Assembly: GCF_000189635.1 (NCBI RefSeq)
Contig: NW_002476355.1
Coordinates: forward strand, 372,001-436,000
Origin: Tetrahymena thermophila SB210
Taxonomy: Eukaryota > Ciliophora > Oligohymenophorea > Hymenostomatida > Tetrahymenidae
Length of the DNA: 64,000 nt
Reading direction: 5' to 3'
This document shows, piece after piece, positions 38,345 to 49,476 of this stretch; the first letter of the stretch is position 1, and the number at the start of each line of letters is the position of its first letter. The position numbers and the translations under genes are program-made. A model generated the notes under the pieces. That model ran no database searches. It had not been told where the DNA came from and saw only the letters and a list, made by a program, of their open reading frames with translations.

Positions 38345-39328
38345 ATGAAATTTAAAATATTTGAATTCATTAATAGAATTAGACCTAAGCCTTTCAAGTG
38401 GCTTTAGAAATATTTAGAGATAGAAGACGAGTGGGCACTGTTTAAAACTAGCATGCGTCCTCACCGTGGAAAATTCATTTTGATGGGAGGAGTTCTAATG
38501 TTCCCTATTTATAAACCCATTTTGGTTAATGGTTATCATTCAATGTTAAAATAACTTTCAAAAAATTTGGATAAAAATGAACCTTTACCTAAAATAGCTG
38601 AGAGCTTTGGCAAGCAGCTGATAACAGGAGTGTTTTAAGATACTGAAGTATAAAGAGAAAGTGGGATTTTTGTATAGGATTTAGTAAAGAGACAATTAGT
38701 TTTAGATGCTGTATTATAATTACTTGTATAGAGCATAAAAAATCCTATATTTTTGGAAGAAAGTAAAGTGTTCGGTAAAGAACTCGTTATAGATGTATTA
38801 AAAGACGAAGAAACCCTTAAACATACTTTAGATTTGCTCCTAAAAGTAGTAAGGGATTAAGAGTTTAAATAAGAATTGATTGAAACACTTAAATACACCT
38901 TTTCTCAGCCAGAGGTAACTGAAGTAATAGTTGAGCTTTTTAAGAATGCAATAGCTGACGAGAGATGTAAAAGTCAACTAACTGCTACCTTGGGCTCTAC
39001 AGTAAATGATGTTTTAATGGATAAAGAAACTCTAGAAAAGCTTAAATTATTTACATATTTCTTACTTGAAAGTGAAAGCAAGAGCCAGAATGGCTCAATT
39101 AAGTAAATGATTGATATGGTTGTAGATAATGTAATGAAAAAAAAATAAGAAAATTCAAAAGAAAACGAATTCAATAGAATATTCAAAGAAGCATCAAAAG
39201 ATTTAGATTTAAAGCAATCATACGAAGAGCGCTTAAAAGACCTTAAGGACAAAAATTAGTAAAACTTAGAAGATTTATATTAACAGTTTAATGCTGATAA
39301 GAATAAAAAGAAATTTTTCTTCTTATGA
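38345..39328 (+). CDS. Helical membrane-anchored protein, 327 residues
   Basis: Single exon, starting MKFKIFEFINRIRPKPFKWL and ending KKKFFFL then TGA. A basic, amphipathic N terminus is followed by one probable membrane segment (about residues 43-62, FILMGGVLMFPIYKPILVNG). Then come about 200 residues of regularly spaced helices with repeated LVxxxLxDxExxxxLxxLL-like text (VFGKELVIDVLKDEETLKHT, DLLLKVVRDQEFKQELIETL, EVTEVIVELFKNAIADERCK). The tail is charged coiled coil (SYEERLKDLKDKNQQNLEDL). This layout recalls inner-membrane mitochondrial proteins of ciliates, but I do not recognise the family. Reading frame and composition are convincing; function is unknown. Confidence 0.8.
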
Positions 39329-40316
39329 GATAGGAAAACAATATGAGAATAGATATATAGATAAATAGATAGATAAACTAAAAAAGTTCATAAATAGGCA
39401 AATCTTTATTTGTTGCCTGTCTAGTTTATACATACATACATAAATTCATTCATTCATTAATTATTTTTGGAATAAATTATTTATGAGGGAAACAATAAAA
39501 CGAAAAACAATTAAATACTTTAAATATAAACAATTAATTCTCAACTTGATTCATATGCAATCCTCATTTCTAATTTTTAATTAAATCGATTGATTGCTGG
39601 TATAGTATGAAAACAACAGCTAAATAGTTGAAACTAAAATAAATAAATAAAAAAATACTAATAAAATTTCAATAGTTTTTCTAATATGAATTTTATAACA
39701 TTTTAAACAAATAAGCATTAATTAAGCGTAACATTATTTATATTGCAATAAATTTCTATATTTTTGTATTTATAAATCTATTTTTTATTTCTCACAAATA
39801 AAAATTTAATTCCTTGTTTTGCTTGAATACATGCATACTTAATTGCTTGTTTAATTACTTAAATTCCTTTGCTTTGATTTTGATTTTTTTGATCAGATAG
39901 ATAGGTAGGTAGATAGATATTTCTAAATTTTAAATACAAACTTTTTTTAATTTCTGTCTAAAAAAAAATTATTTTGCTTGGAATATTTTTATTTTATGCA
40001 ATTTTATGATGAAATTCTGAAAAACTTAAAATGAAAAAATTAAAACCATTTTTATGAAATAATTTATCAAGTGCATTTTTATAAAGTTATTGAAAATTAA
40101 ATGTAAATAAATTTGGAATTAACACGTAATCAAATTGAAAGATATCCATAATATCAAATTAAAAACAATAATATTTATAAGTATTAATTGAAAATTATTA
40201 TTAATATTCATTTAAGTGTTTCTTTGTATAAACAACAAGCAAGCAATCAAGTAAATAAGGACTCGCAAAAGAGAGACATATAAAAGCAATTAATTTTTAG
40301 TGTTTAATTTGATAAA
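39329..40316. other. Intergenic, no gene seen
   Basis: AT-rich, with GATA repeats near 39351-39375 and 39890-39920. It should hold the promoter of the signal peptidase subunit gene. Confidence 0.5.
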
Positions 40317-41792
40317 ATGTACAATATGTCAAATAGATTAAACCAAATCACCTTCTTTACAGGAATGGTGTTGTGTAATAATTACTAATACTTTATTTAA
40401 TAAATCAAAATATCTCAAATAAATTAATAAATATGAAAACAGTGGTTTTTTCAGGATTAAATCTCTTTATTGGATAGTTCCACTTGAAAGGAGAACCCGT
40501 AGTTAACTTTAATGTAAACTAAGTTAGGAGATTGTAAAATAAATATTTGCAGACACAAAAACTCAAAGACTATTTTTTTTTTTTTTTCAATATTAGATTT
40601 AATAGTCAATAAAGAGGATGGCAAGAATGCTGGATTAATTTTGAAATAGGAGTTGGTATGATTGAAAAGATATTTTGCTAATATTAAAAATTTATAAAAA
40701 AATAATTTTAGATTTAACAAATTACTTAACTTGGAACTCAAAATTCGCTTATGTTTACCTTAACGTATAATTTAAGAGCAAAGATGGAAAGGTAATTTAC
40801 CAAAAAGTTTAAAATATCTTTTTTATTACTCATAAAAAATTTAAATAATAAATTCTTAAAAACGAAAAAAAAGTGAATCTATTGATTTCTTATTGAATAA
40901 AAATATTTTATCATAATTATATCTTGCTTAATTATTAATTTGGAATATCTGAAAATAAATAAAATATTAAATATGCAACAGAGTTAACATATAAAGATAT
41001 TAAGCAAATGTTAAATTATAAATATTTATTTATTTGATAACAAAATAAAAAATATGAAATAACTAAAAACAAACTCAATAAATAAGCAATGTGATATTGT
41101 ATTTATAGCTTATTCAATATAATTTTAAAGTTTATTTATTTAGTTTTTTTATGAAGTTGTTTCTGAGAGTTTATCACATCCCTTATTTTTATTGAGCATG
41201 ATATATGCTTTGATAAGTTCTCTACTGATTAAAAAATAACAAAGAGTTTAATAAAAAAATTAGCTTCTTAGAAATGAATAATTAAAATAGAAATTCTAAT
41301 TGATATTTTATAAAAATAATATGAATAGTATTTATCTGAAAACATAATTTGGGATTCTCACATTTAAAGATAATTGTAACCTACTGTCTTCGATGGCCCT
41401 CTTTAAAAATATGTATAACATTTTTATTAGTTAAATGCTTTGTATAATTTCAAATATTTATTAAATAATAGTATGAAAAAGTTAATTTACCTTCAAACAA
41501 GCTTAACATTAAAAACTCAAGACATGAATATGCTCTTAGAGATGTCTACAGCAATTTATTAGGCTAAGAAGTAACCTTCTAAGTATGGGTTGAAATTACT
41601 CCTATTATCGGAAATATCTTTAGAGTAATTTTTTAGATTGTTTTGTTCAAAAATATTCTAATAAATACATATATATGTTTTAATTTATCATCAATATTTA
41701 TTTATTTATTTACTTTTTATTCTAAATTTTAGGAAAAGATCTATGAAGCTCCTTACACTCTTCCTAACTAATTAGTCTTAAGAGATCCTTGA
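40317..41792 (+). CDS. SPCS3: Signal peptidase complex subunit 3
   Basis: ER-membrane subunit of signal peptidase, which removes signal peptides during secretion. Six exons with matching phases: 40317-40374, 40443-40655, 40712-40791, 41329-41412, 41502-41624, 41733-41792, giving 205 residues (animal SPCS3 is about 180). It starts MYNMSNRLNQITFFTGMVLL, with one membrane helix at about 11-33 and the rest lumenal. Family hallmarks include WINFEIGVDLTNYLTWNSKF then AYVYLNVQFKSKDGK (compare animal FITFDITADLENIFDWN), NIIWDSHIQ, and QEVTFQVWVEITPIIGNIF. The last exon ends YEAPYTLPNQLVLRDP. A run of 15 T (40573-40587) inside exon 2 encodes five Phe. A minus-strand frame over 40457-40741 is a shadow of this gene. 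Confidence 0.88.
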
Positions 41793-42258
41793 AAATTTTT
41801 TCTATAAATAAAAACTATTTTAAATAAATATTGTAAAAAAAAAAACTTTTTATTTACTGCTTTCTTTTAAGTTTTTGATTATTCTGAATTTAAATTATCT
41901 GCAAACATTAATTTTGAATTCTCTTGCAAAAAATATTTTTTTAATTTTGGAAATATTTTAATTTTAAATGTGAAAATGCTAATTTAAAAATTTGTTGAAA
42001 ATTGAATAAATTTTTGGATTAATTCGTTTTTCATCACCTTAATTAGATATTTATTTAATATTTTATGATTGAAAAGCAATCAATTAAAAAACAAAAAAAA
42101 ACAAATTTTTTAATTAATTCATTCAATCTTTTGTATTTAATAGCACTAATTTGAATGCATAATACTATCTTATTAAAACTATTAAAAACGATAAATCTCA
42201 AAACATAATTAATACAAATAGAATTATTAATTAATTGCTAAGTCTTTATTAAAACAAA
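41793..42258. other. Intergenic, no gene seen
   Basis: AT-rich spacer between two plus-strand genes; nothing recognised. Confidence 0.5.
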
Positions 42259-43728
42259 ATGAAAATAAGCACAATTACAATAGCAAAAATTTTTGTGCTT
42301 TTAGCACTTTTATGCTTTACAAATGTTTAAGCAGCATAAAATCCTAGCTAGAAACTAAACAAACTTAGCGGATCTATAAAAGCATGTAAATTAATTAATT
42401 ATTAATTGAATTATTTTAATAAATAATTTATGATTTAGTGGCTATTATCATAAATGATGCATTCAACAGTAGAGTAAAATTAGGAAATCTTGCTATCCTA
42501 AAGTAGTTAAAAAAATAACTTGTTGAAATAAGATAGGAGAGTGATTCTTCTTAAGAAGCAGGTAATTTAGTTATCAATACAAAAACACTTTTTTTACTAT
42601 TTCTGTATAAAAAAATAAAATGTAAAGCTGCTAAAATAATAAATATGAACAAGGATACTCTCATTTAAGGATAAATGATCGTAAAAAAAGACTCTAAAAT
42701 TGATAAAGTTATTGCAAAAGATAATATTTTAGTAATCAATTTCTCATGCATAATACAAAATCTAATTATTTTACTTAAATTTTATAAATAAAGATATCTG
42801 AAAATTTATACAGCAAAACTACTGAATCTACTCGCATATAAACTAATGATCTTTATATTAATTCTATTCATTCATTAAACTCAGAAGATTCTATTATTAT
42901 TGCTGGAAAAATTGTCACAAAGAAGCTTACTGCAGGTGATAAAGCTAATATTGCTGCTCTTAAAGTCAATGGTATAGCTTTATGTTTTCATTATTTTGAA
43001 TTCCTACATGCAATTATTTTTATACCATAAAGAAAAAAATATTTAATTTATGGTAACAGTCTACATACAGCTTTTATAATAATTTAATAGTTATCAATTA
43101 GGTTTTCACTGCATTTTTAATTAATTAATTATTTTTTTAAATATTGCAAACTAGGCTAAACTTAATGGTCACTTATTGAACATGAAGATTTTGAATCTCA
43201 TAATGCAAATCAAAGTGGATAATGGAGTTTATTGTAGCAAAACAGCTGCTAAAACTTAATTTAAAATAAATTTAATGGTGGTTATTGTAAAGTTTCCTCT
43301 TAGTAAATTACAAAAGTTTTTAAAGATTTGCCAGAACACACTCAGATAAAATTAAGTGGAACTCTTCATGCTTTTGATAATTGGGAAGGAGAAAAGCTTT
43401 ATGTTTAGGTTAATGGCAAGCAAAGTATTTAAATTTTAATTGTGTGAAATAAATTGAAATAAAATTTTTATTAATTAATAAGTTTGGAGCAAAAGCATAG
43501 ATAACTCAAGAGGAGTATCAGTGTGTGGAAATGATTAATTTGATTAAATAAATATGTAAATTTATTTTATTTTAGTTTTTTCAATATTAAATTTTTTGCT
43601 AAAGTAAATTTGAAAAGATTCTTCTAAACAGTGATAATGAAATAGAAGTTACTTTTGGCTCTGAATTAAAAAAAGACTCTTGTGATGCTAGTTATGCAAT
43701 TGATGATATAATTTTAAGTGTTCGTTGA
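42259..43728 (+). CDS. Secreted protein, 332 residues, C-terminal beta-rich domain
   Basis: Seven exons with consistent phase: 42259-42385, 42439-42561, 42628-42731, 42794-42971, 43155-43424, 43483-43555, 43605-43728. The N terminus is a classic signal peptide (MKISTITIAKIFVLLALLCF, cleavage likely after TNVQA, residue about 25). Residues 40-195 are Ile/Lys/Ser-rich. From about residue 177 a distinct module has WSLLQQNSCQNLIQNKFNGG, YCKVSS, VFKDLPEHTQIKLSGTLHAF then DNWEGEKLYVQVNGK, SVCGND, and ends ASYAIDDIILSVR. The NKFNGGYC, LPxH and DxWxGE motifs recall a beta-sandwich module I associate with ciliate and protist secreted proteins. I cannot name it with certainty. Four Cys in this module could form disulfides. 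Likely exported or surface-bound. Confidence 0.8.
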
Positions 43729-44313
43729 ATTTAATTGTATTTCTCTTCATTTATTTTAGTGTAAAAATAATAAATTAAATATTTCAATTTCAAAATTCCT
43801 TTTTTAACTATTTTCATTTTTTAACATTTTTAAATCACAAATTAATTTACAAGGATGGATTTGGAGTATTATTTATTTATTTATTTTAAACATAATTGAT
43901 TCTTTTTATTTTAAATGAATTTCATTTAATTTTAATAAAAAGTTTTATTTGTTTTTATTAAAAAATTAAAAATATAAATTATTCAAAAATATATTTTTGT
44001 TGTAATTTTTTATAGCATTTAAATTTGTAGAATGGTTGGTATACTGATTTTAATATTAAAAGATAAAACAAATAGAGTTAGTAAATTCATTGAATTATAT
44101 TTTTTGATATAATAAAATTTGTATGGATATAGACACATTATTAATTAAAAATTAAATAATATACCTTTGCAAATCTTATTTGATCTCAAAAATATTTACT
44201 GCTTTATATAGTATTAAATAAGTTAAAGATTTTAATAAAAAGAAATTTAATTAATAAAAATAATTTGAATATATATATATATAAGATTAATATATTCTTA
44301 AAGAATAAAAAAA
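43729..44313. other. Intergenic, upstream of kinase-TPR gene
   Basis: AT-rich spacer; a short AT dinucleotide run at about 44272-44283. No gene seen. Confidence 0.5.
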
Positions 44314-47300
44314 ATGTCGAAATAAACAGAGAAATAAATCTAAAATTAATCTTTAAACTCTGCAACCAGTGGGTAGATAGATGAGGGAAAAAAATCTGAT
44401 TTTAATTTTAAACATGAAAGTAGCTATAGTTCAAACGAGAGTAAATAACTTTATTTATTTCAAAGTAGAAGTTTTATGAATAAGCTAAAAAGTGCAAATA
44501 AACATAATATAATTAATAATCATGATTAGGCAATTATTAGCTTTCATTTTCTTATTTATTTATATTTATAAACTATCAATTTAAGTATACTAAAAATTAT
44601 TTTTCTGAATGAATTTTTATCAGTCAAAAAACGAACAAAATAAACCTTTTTCTATATTTTTATCTTCCATAATTTATAAAAAAAATATATTTTTAATATC
44701 AAAAGAAGATTTAAAATAACTCTTGGAAATATCAGATATTTTGAATAAAAAGAAATAGCCTAGAAGTAATAAATGGGAATTAGTAAACTCTGTTATGAAC
44801 AATTTGAAAGATGACTCTGATAAATATTTAAATTAGCGCTTTATTGTTTTGGAAGAAAATTGTTCTTAAAATTTTTTTAAAGATAAAACAGTTTCAAAGG
44901 GATCTAAAAGCTAAAATAATTCCTCAGCTGATTAATTAAGCAATTTATCTGACAAAACAATTTAAAAAGCAAATTTTGCTTAATCTAAAAATGACAGTAG
45001 CTTAGGAAATACATTTTAAAGTTAAGAAGAATCAAATTACATTACTATTCACAAAAAATCTTCAAAAGGATCAAATCAGAGCAATAAAATATAGGAAGAA
45101 ATTAAATCTAATAAACTAGCAAGTAATTAAATAATATAAGCTCAATCAAGTCAAGAAGTTTCTGCAAATGCAAACTCAAAAGATTATTCTGTAGTATAAA
45201 AAGTAAATTCAGAATCCTATGAAATTGAACAAAAACTTAGTACTTAATCAATTGGCAAAATTACTTCGTCTTCTTAGTCTGATGGAAAGGACTATACTTA
45301 AGAATATTCAATATCTTCTAAATCAAATAGTTTATCTTTATCATCTAAAGAATAATATAATTCTTCCAATCAATCAGATACAATATCTTCCAAATAATCA
45401 TATACTTCTTCAAATAAATCGTATACTTCTTCAAATCAATCATAGACTTCTTCTTATCCATCATAAACTAATTCCAAGGAATAAAATGCTTTATCTAAAG
45501 ATTCTTGCAACTCTTCAAACGAATCAAAATATTAACCAAAAGATTCATTCACTTCTTCAAACGAATCAAATAATTAATCAAAAGAATAATTTAATTCTTC
45601 TTAATAAATGCTTAGTTAGCCAAAGGAATCATTCACTTAGACATCAATAAAACATTAAAAAAAAATTAATTAATATTAAAATTAAGAAAAGCTAGCACAA
45701 AATATGCAAGATGACTTGACAAAAATTGATATTGAAGAAGACAGTGAAAATTTTGATGAAGTCATAAATGATTAAAATATTGATATTTTAAAAGAAGATA
45801 CTTATATGAAAATTGATTAAGTTATAACAATAGATAGGAATAAGGCATATTTGGCAATTAGCAAGAGTATTATGAAGTTTAACGAGTATTTAAATCAAAA
45901 TAAACTTAGAATGCTGTCGAAATAGACTAAAATCAATTAGGTAGATTAATTAGAAGAGGCAATTGAAAATTTAAAGTAATCCGAATAAAATCATTACAAT
46001 AAATAATTAATTCAATAAATAAGCGATGAGTTGAAGAAAAAATTTATTGAAGAGGATTTAAAAGATGAAGAAATAATAATTAAAAACAAATTTCTTATTG
46101 AGTAAATAAAAAATTAAGTAAAATGTACTAACAAGAAGTACATAGAAAGAATCTTTGTTGCAATATATAGACGAAGATACAAAATAACTAAATATCTTAC
46201 ATCTGGAGGACAAGCAGACATTCTTATTGGAACATATTTAGATGATACAAATTAAGAAAAGGAATACGTGTTAAGAATAGTTTCTTCAGATTAAGATACT
46301 TACGATTACATAAGGGAAGAATTTGAGCTTGTTAACAAATTTTAAAAAGCATCAAATATTATCAAATATTATGATTCAATCTATTTAGAAGATATATACA
46401 CTGGGGTTTTTATTGTAGAAAAATGCTCTGGAAGTCTTACAGATACACTTAGAAGCAAAAGAAATAACAATGTTAATTTCACTGAGTAAGAAATATTCAA
46501 AATAGTTTTTGATTTAGTGTAAGGATTGGTAGAAATGAGATCATATAATATACTTCATTAGGATATTAAACCAGATAATATTTTAATCAATCGAAAAGGA
46601 AATTATATATATTCTGATTTTGGTTGTTCTAGTAAGTTCTTAGACGGTCTTGCAGAGAATAAGGGTTTCACGATGAAATACTGTGCTCCTGAGCAGTTGA
46701 TTGAGGAATACTTTACAAACTATAAAGCAGACATATATTAATTGGGTAGAACTATTTAACAGGTATTAGAGCTATATGAGAAGTTTAGAGGAGTATAAAC
46801 AAAATTCATAAAGGACCTAAATAATATTATATTTTGTAATATGTTACAGGATTAACAAGATAATAGAAAAGAATGTGTGGATATTTTAATTCTTTTATCT
46901 GATTCAATAGTAGAATCGCAACAAAAAAGCTACGCAGATAAATTTATTGTGTGGATTGAAGAGCAAACAAATAAATAGCAGATTATTTAAGAAAGAGAAA
47001 CTAACTTCAGCTTAAAATCTTTGATCACATTTCATTTTATTTGGTTTTAATTAAAGCTTTTTTAAGGAGGATATCAGCTCCTTATTTAAAAAAAATCAGA
47101 ATAACAGCTTTTAAATGAAATAATTGAAAAAATTTACACTGATTTTTCTGCACTCAAAAATACTCAAGGAAATATTTAATTTTCATAGCATTTAACTTCT
47201 CTTTTAGAAATTTTATACAGCTTGGTAGAAGTCTTCAATTAATAAAATAATTGTGAGACTGTTTACAAAATCGCTAGCTTTTTAATGAAGATATCGGAAG

Positions 47301-49096
47301 AAATAGATCATCAAAATGAAGAACTGTTTGAAAATGCAATTAGATATTTATAATAATAGATGTTTAAAAAAGTAGATTTTTCTAAGTATTTAGATTAAAT
47401 TGAAGATAGAGCAGAATCTTAGAATAATTGTTAACTATACACTTTTTTAGCCTATGAATATTTTCATAATGATATAAGTAAATCCTTTTACTACTCTTTG
47501 AAAGTCCATGCTTAGAATTATTAAAAATATGTTGAATATAGTTAAACTTAAAACCTAAATAAAAGTGATTTTTTCACACTTGGCTATTATTATTTATAAT
47601 CATTGTTCTTTATTACTCAAATATTTACTGAAATAAACTTGGATTCAATTGTTATAAATCATATCTAATTTATAAGAACAATATCTAATAATTTAAAATT
47701 AGGAAAATTATTTGAACGATAGTGGGCTAATTTGGGATTATCCTTTTATAATATGAAATAATACAAGAAAGCTTTGGTATTTTTTCAAGAAGATATCAAA
47801 CAATAATCTTCAGAAAATCGTAATTAAAGTTTTAATTTTGCTTACTCTAAGTTCAAAATTGCTTGTTGCTATTTCGAATTAGGATAGTTTGAATCAGCAG
47901 AAAAGGAATTCTTAGAGCTTGAGGAATTTTTTGAAAAGCAACTTAAAAATAACTAATACTTTTACACTTGTTTTATAAAAATAAAAACTTTTTCATATTT
48001 AGGTGTTAATTTTGATAATAAAGGTTAATTTAAATAATCTATAATTTACCACTCAAAGGCTCTTTAAGAATTAGAAAATCTAAATAATAAAAAACATACA
48101 CTCTATCAGGCTTTTTACCCATACTGTTTGTTTAAGCTTGGTATGTGCTATTGCTAGCCTGACACTTATGATTAAAGTCAATCAATAATCTACTTTACTA
48201 AATTTTTAGAAACTACGAAAGAAAAAGACTTATGTGAATTAGATATAGATTAAAGATAGGCAGTAATAGTTTCCTTAAATGGTTTGGCTTATTTTTACTT
48301 TATATCAAACAAATTCTAGGAAAGTGAGTTATATTATACATAACTTATAAGGGTATTTATATAATTTAGTGATTATGGAAATTAAATTTTCGAAATAGGC
48401 ATTAATAATTTGATGACAACGATGATTCAATTAGATTAAACTGAAAATAATTTTTATCTTAAATTTATAGACTTAGTAATTGAAGTCGTTTAAGGTAAAA
48501 AAATTACAGATGATTAATAAAAAAATAATATAATAGAAGATATATAAACAGCCTTTTAATATAGTAAGGAGTTAGAATAAGAGGATATGTTTTTAAAAAA
48601 TAACCAATTAATCTCTCTTTTAGAGCATTTTAATTTAAAAGAAGAAATTTATATAACAATACTAAACTACCAAGCTTAAGTTTTGTTTGAAAGTGCATAA
48701 TATGATCAAGCTATTATTTTTTATGAAAAATCCCTTCCTACTATGATAAATATTTACAGTCATCCAAACGAATTTGTAGCAATTGTTTAAAGCGGTTTAG
48801 GTATGGCTTATCACTAAATTAGATAATTTTAGGTTGCCATCAACTATTACAACTCTGCTTTAAAAACCATGAAGGATTTAGACTATTATGAAAACGAAGA
48901 AACACATTAAGACATGATAGATTGCATTGACAGAATTTTAATCTGCTTTCAAGGATTTGGAAATACACCTTTAGCCCTTGAATTTTATTAAAATTTTGAA
49001 GATATAATGCCATTTTTATATGAATAATCTCATCCCTCAATAATTAAGTTCAATTCTTAATATGAAACTTGCAAGAAAAAATTAAATTCTTTATGA
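44314..49096 (+). CDS. Protein kinase-like domain plus TPR-like repeats, 1522 residues
   Basis: Two exons: 44314-44491 and 44706-49096. Exon 1 starts MSKQTEKQIQNQSLNSATSG. An alternative start at 44609 would give 1495 residues; exon 1 is preferred for its protein-like composition and matching phase. Residues about 258-371 are Ser/Gln repeats (TSSNKSYTSSNQSQTSS). The kinase domain spans about 545-800: a poor glycine loop (YLTSGGQADILIGTY), YVLRIVS where the ATP-binding Lys is replaced by Arg, ILHQDIKPDNILI with HQD for HRD (about 677), intact DFG (about 697) and CAPEQL (about 720). Beyond about 1100 TPR-like helices appear (FKIACCYFELGQFESAEKEF, YQAQVLFESAQYDQAIIFY, GLGMAYHQIRQFQVAINYY). Kinase-TPR proteins are common in Tetrahymena. 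Activity is doubtful given the Arg, so it may be a pseudokinase. It ends 380 bp before LRR-C on the same strand. Confidence 0.85.
45340..45640 (+). repeat. Imperfect Ser-rich coding repeat
   Basis: Short imperfect repeats of ACTTCTTCAAATxAATC type inside the kinase-TPR gene encode serial YTSSNKS / FTSSNES units. The region is likely disordered and could change length by slippage. A 143-codon frame in another phase over 45219-45650 is a by-product of this bias. Confidence 0.6.
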
Positions 49097-49120
49097 TAAA
49101 ATAAAATTAAATTAAAAATG

Positions 49121-49158
<38 letters not shown>

Positions 49159-49476
49159 TAAGTATCTTTCTGATTTCTTAAGTTGTTTGTTTGTTTGTCT
49201 TTACATGTTTGTAAGAAAATTAAAAATAAAATTTTATAAAAAATTTTTTTCTTTTGATGAACTCATTTAATAATAAAATATATCTAATAGAAAAGATTTG
49301 TTTATTATTAGGATATTATTATCTAAAAAATAACTATAAATAAATAAAAACATAATTTAAAATTTATAAATTAATGAAAATAAATATTTGCTTTCTCTAT
49401 TTATCTTATAATTTTTTAATTTAATTGCGTTGTAATAATTAAATATTTTCATTATTTCAATTACACAAAAAAAAAA
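49097..49476. other. Spacer with (AGTA)n microsatellite
   Basis: The 380 bp between the kinase-TPR stop and the LRR-C start hold about nine AGTA units at 49121-49157 and otherwise AT-rich sequence. It should carry the LRR-C promoter unless the genes are co-transcribed, for which there is no evidence. Confidence 0.6.

Noticed and set aside
40457-40741. 94-codon minus-strand frame
   Set aside because: It is antisense to exon 2 of SPCS3, which has clear family motifs on the plus strand.
45219-45650. 143-codon plus-strand frame
   Set aside because: It is an out-of-phase reading of the Ser-rich repeat in the kinase-TPR gene.
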